Of a DNA stretch of 64,000 nucleotides, positions 48,692 to 60,503 are shown in pieces. A program made the translations under genes and the position numbers. Each line of letters starts with the position of its first letter. Positions within the stretch are counted from its first letter, which is position 1. The notes under the pieces were generated by a model, which did not search any database, was not told the DNA's origin, and was given only the letters and a program-made list of their open reading frames with translations. Location: assembly GCA_019059635.1 (NCBI GenBank), contig JAGVRJ010000012.1, forward strand, positions 682,001-746,000, written 5' to 3'. This stretch comes from Proales similis. Taxonomy: Eukaryota > Rotifera > Eurotatoria > Ploima > Proalidae.

Positions 48692-51079
48692 ATGAATCAC
48701 AAGCAGTGTGATTGGCGAGTGGATTATACAAAAACCTATGATCGCTCAATTGGTATCGGCTCCTTTGGCCGAGTAAGCCTTGTAAAATCGAACAAAAATG
48801 GAAAATACTTTGCAATGAAAGAAATCGACTTACAACAGAACATTCTAAAATTAAGCCCAATAAATAAATCTTACGCCTTGGACGAGGGTAAGAAGCTTAT
48901 TAGACTTGGAGTGGAACATGAAAACGTGATTAAGTATTTTGACTCTTATATGTTCAACGGCAGTATTTACTGGATTATGGAATATTGCGATGGCGGCACA
49001 TTAAGAGAAAGAGTGAATTTGTATGCCAAGGCGGATAAAAAGATAGAAGAGCAGCTCATTTGGTATTGGTCACTACAGATTCTCAAGGGCATTGCTTACC
49101 TCCATCAGAAAGGCATCATTCATCGAGATCTCAAACCTGATAACATACTTATACACAATAAGCAGGGAAAGTGCAAGATTGCCGACTTTGGCTTTGCGAA
49201 GATTCTCGTAGAATCAGCAATTACCGAAAATACTACAGTCAAGTACTTAAATGAAGAGGAAATTGAGTTCCGTTCAGACAGAGTAAAAAAAGCAGCCTTA
49301 AAATCGAAAACTCAAACCGCTGTAAAAGAAATGCGAGTGGATTACAAACTGATAAACATGTCTCAGGTCGGAACTCCAGCTTACCTCGCACCCGAGCTTC
49401 GTAACTTGATTGACTCTCATTTAATGTTTTGTAGTATCGCAACTATAGAACAAAGGCTCAGTGTCTGTGAAGCAAACGTTTACAAAGGCGATATATTCAG
49501 TTACGGGTGCATAGTTTACGAGCTAGCTTTGTTGCGACCTGCGTTTAAAAATCGATTGATGATGCCTGAAGATATGTTCACCAGAACTTTAAATCGCCTC
49601 AACAAAGCCGAAAATCTTTCAGTTGATCTGAAAGCCTTCATAAGAGCTTGCTTAACTCTTAGCCCTTTCGAGAGACCCAGTGCAACAGAGATGCTCGAGC
49701 TTGATCTGGTAGCCAGAAGGATGAGCACAGACTTTTCTGATGCGTATAGACGTCAATCTATTCTACCGCTCAATATCAACACTCGCAAAAACGCTTTAGT
49801 TTGCATTCAGAGCAAAATAAGTCAAAATTTCAAACCAATCGGAGTAAAAAGCCTCCGATTCAATCAGAATCTGATAGTTATTGTGGCTAACAAGCATTCT
49901 TGTCAAGCTAATTTTCGTCTCATTAAGAATACTTTGAATACCTTTACCAGCTTTGGAGGAAAGAATGTAAATTCATCGTCCAATCTAGGGAATTCTGACC
50001 AACACGAATGTTCTTCGGCCAATGAAACGAATTCGGAAAAAGAAACAATCGCTAATTACGAGACTGAAGAGGCTCGAGTATTCCTTTTCAATGAATACGG
50101 CCAACTTATTAAAGAGTTCGATTCTTTTAAAATTAATGCCAAACATGAACATCGATTCTTTTTTAATTTCCGAATATTCGACTTCGTAATTGATGAAGAG
50201 CTTAACCATTTATATGTTTCTACTCGAACTTTTGGAATTCTGCGCTTCAAAATACAGGATCAAAATATCTACATGAACGAGCTGATTTTAGAAGGAAAGC
50301 TAGATTTAACTGAGTTAGAAGGTGGCCCAATAGAGGCAAACAGCCAAACAAAATGTTTTCCAACTTGTTTGAATCTTGTTGAAGACGAGAATTCATTTAA
50401 AGATTCGTATAAAACTGTCAAGAAAAGAAGGATCATATTTTACGACCGAAGTTCTAAACGACTCATTAGCATTCAAACAAATTCCAACTTAATGCTGCCT
50501 ATGACCCAGACGAGCCTTGATTTAAGCGATTTTGTGTACAACTCTAAAATCATTTGTAGTATAAATGCTGGCCTCACTCTGGATCAAAAATGCGTTCGGC
50601 AGATGGTAAGCACAAGTGAAGAGCTTATTTGTCTATTCGACGACCTGAATCAGATAAATGTCTACAACGTGAAAACTCTACAACCCAAACGCTCAAACCG
50701 GTATAGCGCACTGAAGAATGAAAAGACTAATGAAACTCAACGTGACAAGGAAACGCTGAAAAATGTTTTCTGCTTAACTATGGACTCGGAATATAATATT
50801 TACTCAACCAATGGAAAGTCGATATTTAACTTAGACTTGAAGAATTTCAAACTTAAACAAAAGATTAGTCCTTTAATCAGAAAAGAAGAGAGCAAGGCTG
50901 AGAACTTGTCACACACAATTTCATGGATGACACTTCTTCCGAACGGAAAGCTTGTGCTCCTAACTGATGCTCTCCAAATGGAACCTTCAAGTCTTTTCAT
51001 TATGAAACCGGTCTCTTGCAAAATACTCAAAGCAGAGGATGGCCGAAACCGCAATACTTCGGCTGGAGCCTGCAGCTAA
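48692..51079 (+). CDS. NEK-like protein kinase with C-terminal propeller-like region
   Basis: Single exon, 795 residues from ATG 48692 (an upstream TTG is ignored). The kinase domain (about residues 15-335) has GIGSFGRVSLV, AMKEID with the catalytic Lys, IMEYCDGGTL, HRDLKPDNILI, DFGFAK, GTPAYLAPE and GDIFSYGCIVYELALLRPAF; the overall pattern is NIMA-related. The activation segment between DFG and APE carries an insert of roughly 50 charged residues. The remaining 450 residues are rich in beta-strand-like repeats (for example IIFYDRSSKRLISIQ, VFCLTMDSEYNIYSTNGKSI, WMTLLPNGKLVLLTDA) resembling NHL/WD-type propeller blades. NEK8 and NEK9 carry RCC1 propellers, but no RCC1 motif is visible. Exact NEK subtype not assigned. 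Confidence 0.75.
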   Translation: MNHKQCDWRVDYTKTYDRSIGIGSFGRVSLVKSNKNGKYFAMKEIDLQQNILKLSPINKSYALDEGKKLIRLGVEHENVIKYFDSYMFNGSIYWIMEYCDGGTLRERVNLYAKADKKIEEQLIWYWSLQILKGIAYLHQKGIIHRDLKPDNILIHNKQGKCKIADFGFAKILVESAITENTTVKYLNEEEIEFRSDRVKKAALKSKTQTAVKEMRVDYKLINMSQVGTPAYLAPELRNLIDSHLMFCSIATIEQRLSVCEANVYKGDIFSYGCIVYELALLRPAFKNRLMMPEDMFTRTLNRLNKAENLSVDLKAFIRACLTLSPFERPSATEMLELDLVARRMSTDFSDAYRRQSILPLNINTRKNALVCIQSKISQNFKPIGVKSLRFNQNLIVIVANKHSCQANFRLIKNTLNTFTSFGGKNVNSSSNLGNSDQHECSSANETNSEKETIANYETEEARVFLFNEYGQLIKEFDSFKINAKHEHRFFFNFRIFDFVIDEELNHLYVSTRTFGILRFKIQDQNIYMNELILEGKLDLTELEGGPIEANSQTKCFPTCLNLVEDENSFKDSYKTVKKRRIIFYDRSSKRLISIQTNSNLMLPMTQTSLDLSDFVYNSKIICSINAGLTLDQKCVRQMVSTSEELICLFDDLNQINVYNVKTLQPKRSNRYSALKNEKTNETQRDKETLKNVFCLTMDSEYNIYSTNGKSIFNLDLKNFKLKQKISPLIRKEESKAENLSHTISWMTLLPNGKLVLLTDALQMEPSSLFIMKPVSCKILKAEDGRNRNTSAGACS

Positions 51080-51396
51080 CTTTAATTACATATCTTTTTT
51101 ATTAAATCAGTTATTCATATAATTTTTTGTTTCGCTTTTCTATTTATTTATCAGTTTGCTTACAAAATAAACTATGTTTGATCCTACTTGTTTCATGATT
51201 ATTCAAAGCTAATTTCAGCTTTATTCACGAATTAAGTAAAGAACCAGTGTAATAGGTTTAAAAGCTATGGAATAATTGTAAGTTTGAGACAAGTGGAATG
51301 CGAGTCATCCTAATCTATGAAAAATCTCAGCGAATTTATGGCGATATTAATGGTTCTTGAATAAAATGTGATCACTTTAGCAAAGTTAAATGCAAC
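51080..51396. other. Convergent 3' gap
   Basis: A 317 bp AT-rich gap between the 3' ends of the kinase and the minus-strand membrane-protein gene. AATAAA-like sequences are present for the kinase. Nothing else is seen. Confidence 0.5.
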
Positions 51397-52678
51397 TCAG
51401 ACTTGTGAAGAGCGCACATTCGGATTTGTGCGAATATTGGAGTTTCTACTGCCTGTACTAGCCATCGGGCTCTTGTCGGGCATGGGAAAGCGCTGTACTG
51501 GCTCTAGATATCTTGGGTCGTCTTCACTAGCTTGCAAAAGCGGTTCATTTCTCTCAGCTTCTTCACTCTTTCCAACAATTTGTGCCATAACTGAGCCTTG
51601 TTCGTATTGAGACTTATCAGTTTTAGGCTTCTTCAACCTAGGCTCCTCCTCTCTACTCCTAGAAAATTCCAAATACCAGAAAAGCTCTCATTTATATTTA
51701 TCAATAGTTAGTTAATGCCGCATTAAGTTAGTTTCAAGATTAACTGTCTCAAGTTATCTAACCTGGAGCTGAGTAAAAGCTTTTGTGGGTGAGGTAGGAA
51801 AAAAAAACAAAAAATGAGGATATGAAACTGGGATTAGTAGAAAACTGAACGGCAAGACAAAACAACATAGCTAATCTAAAGTACTAGTTACCTTTTAAAT
51901 TGGCACCCAATGTTAATTATGATCAACAAGGTGCAGAATGCTGCCACAATTGGGACGATAATGTAGTTGTCAATGTTGTTGCGGGGAGGGTACACGAACT
52001 GATTGTCGATAAATGCGATTTTTATCTTACTTTCGCTTACGACCGTTTCGCGCTGGCTTATCAAAGCATCTTAAATAATCTCTTATAATTTGATTAAAAG
52101 CTGTATACAAGAAAACAAAAATACCTTTGAGTACTTCTTTGGCAACCACAGCTCCTTCGCGTCCGGGGAATTTGGCGTAAACATTTACGATTACATAGCG
52201 ACCATTTTGTTCGAAATGATCTTTAGCCGAACGTGCAGCGAAGTCCACATTTTCATTTGTAAAGTTTCTAGGTTAATTTTAACAATCCTACCGGTTTAGA
52301 AATATGGCAGTGAGGAAAACTTACGTTTTAGATTGTAACAGACATTTATCACTTAATTTGGCACAGTATTTATTAAGAGCAGTTGCAATTGCATTTTTTA
52401 CAGTCTCTAACTCCAGAGCAAACTTTAAATGGTAAGAAGAGATAAGAAATTTTTGATCTTACAAAAAAACTAAGACAACTTACTTCTTCTACTTTTAAGT
52501 CCATAAAGTTAATAGCAACATGATTCTCAAGACCGCTTCCTTGTTGAAATTTTGTAGAATTTCGAAATTTTCAGCCCAGATCTTTCTTACCTGCAATAGG
52601 CTTAAGTTCCAGATCTGGTTCAGCAGCTGCCCAGAGAATACTTGTCGCCAAAATAAAGAGTCTAACCGATCCAATCAT
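51397..52678 (-). CDS. Unrecognised type I membrane protein
   Basis: Six exons join cleanly: 52678-52591, 52539-52484, 52422-52325, 52267-52125, 52069-51892, 51658-51397; 274 residues. A signal peptide (MIGSVRLFILATSILWAAAE) is followed by a luminal region of about 160 residues with two cysteines (KYCAKLSDKC), an N-glycosylation site (NFT), one membrane segment (YIIVPIVAAFCTLLIIINI) and a polar, Ser/Arg-rich cytosolic tail. The juxtamembrane layout resembles the extracellular module of UPF0606 or collectrin-type proteins, but I cannot name it. It is divergent from exportin-1. Function unknown. Confidence 0.75.
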
Positions 52679-54078
52679 TTATAAACTGATCTAAATTATT
52701 AAAAATCTGTTTTGAAAAGAAAAATCTTGAGAGATATTAAGAAATTCCAAGCCTTTCACTTAATATAAGGGTACTCGCTACTCGCTTGACTCGTGATTAA
52801 TTAAACCCGAAAAATGTTGAAAGACTTGAGCATAATAGAGCCCAAATATCCTAGTGGAAATCATAATAAGGTTCAGTAGACTGGTTCTTCAATATAATGT
52901 CGCAAGAATTATTTACTAGCCGTAGTCATAATTCAGATGCGCTGCCGAGGCATGGTGATTGTGCCTCAATTAAAATTTCCCTATTTCATCAAGGTGGCCC
53001 AGAACCCACAAAAATAGCGTAACGACGACCCATTAACATATTCAACCATTCCATACTTCTTAATTTTGATAGATGTTTAAAAAAAATCATACTTATTTTA
53101 TTTTTGATGTATGGTTAAATTCTCTGAAAGGATATGAGCTTGTTGGTTTGAAAACTTAAATTTAACAGAAATATTCGGAACTATCGTACAAGAATAAAAT
53201 AGACAGTAAGATCTGTTGTAAATTAGAACTTAAACTAATAACGTAAATGTAATAAAAATAAAGTTTATTTATTATTTATCAGAAGTTAAAGCTTTACATG
53301 ATGTAAAACTTTATTCAATATAAAATCATGTCTTGGTAAACAAATAAGGGACGAGTTGAAGGTTTTCTACCTGAGATTGAGCCGGAGTTTTTCCCCTGAA
53401 TTAAATTTTTGATTGAATTTTGAATCGAATATCGTTTTAAAAATTCAAGAAGAGAATCTCAGCAACGTCAAGTTCAGCTTTATGTGTCTTTTTAGATAGT
53501 TTGAACAATAAAGACTTTATTTTCGTCGATTTTGAATTTTTATTTAACAAGTGTACACTAATGATGGATTTGTTGGCTCGAGTTGAGTCGATAACTTTGA
53601 CGTCATTCAAGAGATTATTGCATGGCTCTTTTTTACTCTATCCAAGAGATGGTCAGAGTGATAAATATAATTTAGAAATGGCAGTCACGTTTTTTCAAGT
53701 GCGAATCAGCTCTGAAGAGACGCAATTTGTTTCATAGACAGAAATTAGATGCGAAAATAAGCACCGCAATCTGGAAGCGAAAAAAAAAACGAAAACGAAC
53801 GAGAACTGACGAAAGTGAACGAGTTTGCTTCTGGCTGCATAGTAAGAGCATATGCGCGTACATATCGTAAAGAGCATATACATACACATACATACATTCA
53901 CACAACACACGCACTAGAAGAGCGAAATTTCGAACTGTTTCTTTTCTTAATTTGGTCTGCTTGCTATGTGCTATTAAGTTTAACTTTGAACTCGCTGCTG
54001 TGGTGATCTAAAGGAATTGAAATTTGATTTTAGACGTTGACGAATTAGTCTCAAGCCTCTTCAATACAAGTTCAGAAG
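52679..54078. promoter_or_regulatory. Upstream region, membrane protein / exportin-1 divergent pair
   Basis: About 1.4 kb, AT-rich. A small inverted AT segment near 53257-53277 and a short CA-rich patch near 53880-53910 are the only notable features. A frame at 53501-53737 has no recognised product. Confidence 0.4.
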
Positions 54079-57000
54079 ATGCACATCATGGAACAGGCTA
54101 GGTCACTGTTGGATTTCAATCAGAAGCTTGACATTAATCTCCTTGATAGGGTGGTTAATATCATGTATAGCGAACATGGCGAGACGGTTAGTTATTATTT
54201 ATCACAAAATTTAGTTTTTGGTTTTATAGCTTTGGTTATTGAATAGCAAAAACAAGCTGGCGAAGTTTTGAATCTTCTTAAAGAGCATCCTGACGCGTGG
54301 ACTCGAGTCGACACGATTCTGGAGTTTTCACAAAACCAACAAACAAAGTACTACGCGCTACAAATATTGGAAAAGACGATCAAAACCAAATGGAAAGCGC
54401 TTCCTCGAAACCAATGTGAAGCGATCAAGAAATATATAGTTGGCCTCATCATAAAAAACTCGACTGACAGCGTTCTATTGGAAAAAGAGAAAGTCTACTT
54501 GAATAAACTCAACGTAATTTTGATTCAGGTGACTACTAAATCGCAATGAAAACCATTAAATATACGTTAATACTTTAAAAATTGTTTTGACAGATACTCA
54601 AGTATGAATGGCCCAAAAACTGGCCCACATTTATCAGCGATATCGTGGGTGCAAGCAAAACTAATGAGGCAGTGTGCCAAAACAATATGGAGATATTAAA
54701 ACTTCTCAGGTATAATTTTATAAAACAGCGTGTGCATGTAACCATCTTTTAAATCTTGTAACTTGTTTAAAATTTCAGCGAGGAAGTATTTGACTTTTCA
54801 AGTGGACAGATGACTCAAACAAAAGCCAAGCATTTGAAAGAAAGCATGTGCAATGAGTTTCAGCAAGTTTTCCAACTTTGCAAGTTCATAATGGCCAATT
54901 CTCAGAACTATGCTCTACTGACTGTGACTCTTGAGACATTACTCCGTTTCTTAAACTGGATTCCTCTGGGCTATATATTTGAAACCGAACTTGTTCCCAA
55001 TCTTGTCGAAACATTTCTAGTCATGCCAATGTTTCGGAACGTGACCCTAAAATGTCTTACTGAAATCGTTTCGATCAACGTTAGTACTTATGATGACAAA
55101 TTTCTAGCCTTATTCAGTATGGCAATGATTCGAATCAAAGATATTTTGCCCACCAACATAAATTTAAATGAAGCTTATCGAAACGGAACATCCGATGAGC
55201 AGAACTTTATTCAAAATCTCAGTTTGTTTCTTACTTCGTTTTTCAAAGAGCATGGTAGTTTGGTCGAGAAGAATGTGGACTACCGCGAGCTTATGAATGA
55301 TGCCATGAACTATCTGGTGCTTATCTCTGAAGTTGATGACACTGAGATATTCAAGATATGTCTCGAATACTGGAATACATTAGCAGCTGAACTTTACCGA
55401 GAAGCTCCTTTCATGAGCGGTTCCTCAATCTTGCTATCGCTTCGCAACGAAGCACCATCCCGTAGACAGGCCTATCAAGCGATTCTTTCCCGTGTGCGAC
55501 GAATTATGATCTCTAAAATGGCCAAACCTGAAGAAGTACTGGTCGTTGAAAATGATCAAGGTGAAGTTGTACGCGAATTTATGAAGGACACCGATTCGAT
55601 TAATATGTATAAAAACATGCGTGAGACTCTGGTGTACCTTACTCATTTGGACTGTACGGACACCGAGTCAATCATGACTGAGAAGCTAATGAAACAGGTT
55701 AACGGAACCGAGTGGTCATGGAAGAATCTGAACACACTTTGTTGGGCCATTGGCTCCATATCAGGTGCGATGCATGAAGAGGATGAAAAGCGCTTCCTAG
55801 TCACAGTTATTAAGGTAAGTACATCAAATAAATTAATCTTTTGCTTTAAAAAATAAAAAAATCAACAGGACCTGCTCGGCTTGTGCGAGCAAAAACGTGG
55901 CAAAGACAACAAAGCAATAATTGCTTCGAACATCATGTATATCGTTGGCCAATATCCACGCTTTCTAAGAGCTCATTGGAAGTTCCTAAAAACAGTCGTC
56001 AACAAACTATTTGAATTCATGCATGAGACGCATGAAGGGGTTCAGGACATGGCTTGTGATACCTTTATTAAAATAGCTCAAAAGTGTAAAAGACACTTTG
56101 TTCAAATTCAGTTGGGAGAAAACAATCCGTTCATTGAAGAGATCTTGTTAAACATAAATACTATTATTTGCGACCTGGAGCCCCATCAGGTACATACTTT
56201 CTATGAAGCTGTGGGATACATGATCTCAGCCCAAAATGACTCAGTCGTTCAAGATCATTTAATCGAGAAGTACATGAACTTGCCCAATGCTGTTTGGGAC
56301 TCCATTATCGCGCAAGCTACAAATGTAAGTTATTGCATGAAAAATTTGAAAATTTCCATTTTCAATTAATAAGAAAAATATTTGAAGAACTGCGATACGC
56401 TCAAAGAACCAGAGGTTGTCAAACAGCTAGGAAATATCTTGAAAACAAATGTTCGAGCTTGCAAGGCACTAGGTTATCCGTTCATCAATCAGCTCGGCCG
56501 AATTTATTTGGACATGTTGAATATCTACAAAGTCATGAGTAGCAATATAAATGAGGCGATTGCTCAGCATGGTGAAATATGCGCAAAACAGCCTTTGATC
56601 AAGTCAATGCGAGTTGTCAAGAAAGAGAGTTTGAATTTAATTTCGAGCTGGATCAGCAAATCAAATGACCCCGAGATGGTTGTGGAAAATTTCATACCTC
56701 CTCTCCTTGACGCCGTCTTGCTTGATTATCAAAAAAACGTCCCAGAAGCTCGAGAAGCCGAGGTTCTGGCAACCATGGCCACCATCGTTAACAAACTTGA
56801 ACAAAGCATAACCCGTGAAGTTCCAAAGATCTTCGATGCAGTTTTCGAATGCACTTTGCTCATGATAAATCGTGATTTTGAAGAATACCCAGAACACCGT
56901 AAGAACTTTTTCATGCTTTTGCAGGCAGTGAACCAGTACTGCTTTCCTGCTTTGCTTCAAATACCTGCACCACAATTCAAACTTATACTGGACTCGGTTA

Positions 57001-57587
57001 TTTGGGCCTTTAAGCACACAATGAGAGACGTTGCTGAAATTGGGCTTGAAATCTTGCTCAAGCTTTTACAAAACATTAGGGAACATGAAGAAGCTGCACA
57101 AAGTTTCTACCAAGCATATTATATTGAAGTAATGCAGCATGTGTTTTCGGTCGTGACAGACTCTTCTCATATATCAGGACTAACCTATCACTCACAAATA
57201 CTTGCGCATATGTTCTCTTTATTAGAAAACAACAGCATAAGAGTGCCACTTGCACCTCAGGTGCAAAACGCATCTCAGAATATTGAATTCGTGCAAAGAC
57301 ATGTATTTGAGCTACTTAAAAATGCTTACCCACACTTGCAAGATGTGCAGCTCAAAGTCATTATCAAAGGCTTCTCTGATCTCGATCAAAACTTGCCAGC
57401 CTTCAAAGAGCATCTGAGAGATTTCCTGGTTCAAATAAAGGAGTTCACGGGCGATGATACTAGCGATTTGTATTTAGAAGAGCGCGAAGAAACACTAAAG
57501 CAAGCTGCCGACGAAAAGAGGCGCATACAAGAATCAGTACCAGGCATTCTGAATCCTCATGAGCTACCTGAAGAGATGCAGGACTAA
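54079..57587 (+). CDS. XPO1: Exportin-1 / CRM1 nuclear export receptor
   Basis: RanGTP-dependent karyopherin that exports proteins with leucine-rich export signals. Exons 54079-54186, 54247-54528, 54594-54709, 54779-55814, 55869-56324, 56388-57587; 1065 residues, the normal family length. Highly conserved blocks: [99 protein letters not shown] and [20 protein letters not shown], ending [11 protein letters not shown]. The leptomycin-B-reactive Cys in [13 protein letters not shown] (human Cys528) is present, so sensitivity to covalent CRM1 inhibitors is predicted. Introns 54-69 nt. Confidence 0.98.
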
Positions 57588-58059
57588 AAGTATCATCGAG
57601 CTAAACCATCCCGACTTTTTTGTTTCTTATTTTTCAAACCCGGCTTTGTGATCCTCGTCTGATGTAAATACTTTGCTTCACTGAAAATTGTGCTCTTTTC
57701 ATAGATGAAAACTGCACAGAACCTCTTGCTTGATGTCAAATGTTCATTTAAATCACTTATTTCAAGACAAAAACTTCCAAAAACTCGAATGCAGTCAGTG
57801 TGAGCCAGCTCAAGCCTGCGATTCATTGATATTTCTTTAAATTAAGTCTAAAAACAATACTTGAGTCATCTTAAATAAAATTGAGAAACTAATATTGAAT
57901 TAATACAACCTTTTATTTCGGCTTTTATTGATATAAATCAGGCAAAAGATAAATAGAATATACTAGATGGATAGATAGAATTAGAGGTTCAGGTTTTATT
58001 TCAATTCTAAGGGTTAATAAAAGACAATCATTCGATTACGCAATTGTCTTCAAAGTGAT
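57588..58059. other. Convergent 3' gap, exportin-1 / FKBP12
   Basis: A 472 bp AT-rich gap between two converging genes, containing both 3' untranslated regions. Nothing else is seen. Confidence 0.5.
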
Positions 58060-58459
58060 TTATTGAACATTCAGCAACTCCACCTCAAAGACAAGAGTGG
58101 CGTTAGGTGGGATAACTCCACCAGCCCCCTGAAAATTATATGAATTGCAATTTATCTAAAAATTAAAATTTTCATATTTAGATATGTAAAATTACCTGAG
58201 GACCATAGGCGTAGTCAGGGGAACATGTTAGATATGCTTTCTCTCCAATGCTCATTGTAGCAACACCTTCATCCCATCCTCGAATTACTTGGCCTACACC
58301 GATTTGAAATTGGAATGGCCTTCCCCTGTCAACGCTTGAGTCAAACTTGGGGCCTCCCACTTGACCCAAGTAACCGGTATAATGAACAGTAACTTGCTGG
58401 CCACGCTGGGGAAATACAGTTCCATTTCCCGGTTTGATTGTTTGCTTTTCTACTCCCAT
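58060..58459 (-). CDS. FKBP12-type peptidyl-prolyl isomerase
   Basis: Cytosolic single-domain FK506-binding protein. Exons 58459-58196 and 58128-58060 give 110 residues, the usual FKBP12 length. Seen: [69 protein letters not shown], and the closing [17 protein letters not shown]. The residues that line the FK506/rapamycin pocket (Tyr and Asp in the VHYTG and FDSS blocks, Trp in IRGW, Tyr in SPDYAYG) are retained. A small LGQVGG insertion replaces the usual EDG loop. Confidence 0.96.
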
Positions 58460-59028
58460 TTTTGGCCTAGTATTCTATCTGATCAGTATTAAAACAGAAT
58501 TAGGATAAAGAAGAATTAATTGAATTATCGATTGCTTAGGTGATTATTTTCCACATAATAGCAAATCGTGATTATCATATCAGATTTCCACATTTAACGA
58601 GTAAGCTAAAGCACATGGTCTTGATAAACTGATTAGCTAAACATGAAAAAAAAGTATAAGCCAAAATCTTCATTGAGCCAAACGTTACCACACGCTTCCT
58701 CTTTTGAGTTTTTTCGAAAATTAGTCACGTGATTTCAGATCGTAAGTCCCGACAATTCAAATTGACCGGAGCTTGGCAAATATAAAAAATTTAGAACGGA
58801 TGTAAAAATGTGATCACTTCAAAACAAATTATCGTAAAATTATCTATTCTATCTCATACCAAGAATCCTAATTATGAAGAAGTATACTCTCTACTGCTTA
58901 AAGAGCGTGAAATCCAAATACGTCTCTCACGGTTATGCATGAAAGAATCTAAATAAACCAAACGAATTTTAATTTCAAAAGCCACAATAAATAAAGACTA
59001 GAAATTTAAACATACTCAAGGGTTCAAA
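58460..59028. promoter_or_regulatory. Upstream region, FKBP12 / BK-beta-like divergent pair
   Basis: A 569 bp AT-rich gap between divergent start codons. No defined element recognised. Confidence 0.4.
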
Positions 59029-60141
59029 ATGAGCTTAAAAGAATCTTCACATACTAAGTATTTCCTGTTGGGACTAGGAATTCTCATCCTTTGTACAATT
59101 TTATTGATACTTTTCATATCTTATTTCGATCGAGAAATTAATGGTGCCGAAGGTTTTGAGCCTGACAAGTGCAAAATTTACTCTGTGGAAAGACTCCAAG
59201 CGAGCTACCGATGCTGGAGTATTACTAGTTATGTAACTATTGTCGAGATGCCATGTTTACAAATACTGGTCAATACAAGTATGCATAGGAGCGTTCTGCT
59301 TCATAGGACTATCCAAGAGAAGCTTCTCATAGACTCAAACCAAATAAATGTAAATGCGAAACTTTTATTTAAATCTCATATTTTTGTCAGCGCTAAGCCA
59401 ATATGTTTTAAGTGCTCATTTGTGGCCACCGCTTGTCAAAACGATCCTGCTTTCTTAAAGCTTGAATTGGAAACTTATTTCGAAAAGCTGTTTCCACCTA
59501 TTCATTACGAGTTTGACTGTTTTACTAATGCGGCAAAAATTCACTCGAGCAGTGATCAGTTCCCGAGTGCTGTTCTATTTGTGCCAAATAAAACTGCTTA
59601 TTATTTTAGTGTTGCTGTTCTCGTGTTTGGAGTGACTATTGGAATTTATTTTGTAGCTTCAGCAGTCGCTCAAATTCTTCGCGAACGTGAAAGTGAATGG
59701 CGCCTCCCCCAAAATTGTAAGAAACTGCATTATAAATGTTCAATTCAGATGTAAATTAATATTTTATTAGATTGGATCAAGAAGAAAAAGAAAGAAAAAA
59801 AGCAAATGGAGGATGAGACTTTCAATTACTTGCACAAGGTTCTGAACGACGCTCATCTTAACTTTACTACACATTTAGACGATGACCTGACCAGAACTAA
59901 CATAATGTATGAGAAGCAAAGCCCTTTACAAAATTCAAAAACTGTGTCGCTGCGCTCGTTAGAAAGCTTCCATGCAATTGACCCAAAGGAGCTCAAGACC
60001 CTAGTGAACAAACTTGTGGTAGATGGCGAAGAGTATCGGGTTGGTCGTGTGGGTTACCGCTCACCTAGCGTAAGCACACCTGCGATGAGGCGCTCTTCTC
60101 TATCTGGCTTAAGTGCCACAGAGGATACAAAGACTGAATAA
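59029..60141 (+). CDS. BK-channel beta / TipE-like two-TM auxiliary subunit
   Basis: Exons 59029-59716 and 59771-60141; 352 residues. Two membrane segments, FLLGLGILILCTILLILFIS near the N terminus and YYFSVAVLVFGVTIGIYFVA around residue 205, flank an extracellular loop with several cysteines. The loop has MPCLQILVNTSMHRSVLLHR, which aligns with the PCLQxxVN...LLH signature of KCNMB subunits, a Cys-x2-Cys (ICFKC), and YEFDCFTN, aligned with the later FTCYFN block. Vertebrate KCNMB proteins tune Slo1; the arthropod relatives TipE/Teh modulate para sodium channels and Slo. The cytosolic tail (about 120 residues, Lys-rich then Ser-rich) is much longer than in vertebrate KCNMB. Which channel it partners is unknown. 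Confidence 0.6.
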
Positions 60142-60503
60142 ATATCAAAATCAAAATCAGAAACTATTTAAATTTGGAAGCCTGATTTGACTGCTAGCTA
60201 TCCTATAAAGTTCTATAAATAAAATTTATCAGCTTTCAAGGCTGATTTAGACTATTAGCCACCTGAATCCGGATCTGGTGCTTGCCTACGAATGACCTTT
60301 CAATCATCATTCTAGCCGGTTCGCCACTTATTTTAACTCGATTAGAATTACGCTAAAATTAAATATTTTTTTTTTGCTCGCTGCACACAGACCTAATTCC
60401 AATTTAGTTAACTTAATGGGGCTGTGTAATCGAAGAAAAAGTGAACTTAATTCATTCGCGAAATTTAATACTCAAAATTGACTTGTTTATTTCATGCGAA
60501 TCG
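60142..60503. other. Gap between BK-beta-like gene and arginase
   Basis: A 362 bp gap between same-strand genes, with a T9 run near 60366 and polyadenylation-like AATAAA near 60136 and 60218. Nothing else is seen. Confidence 0.45.
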
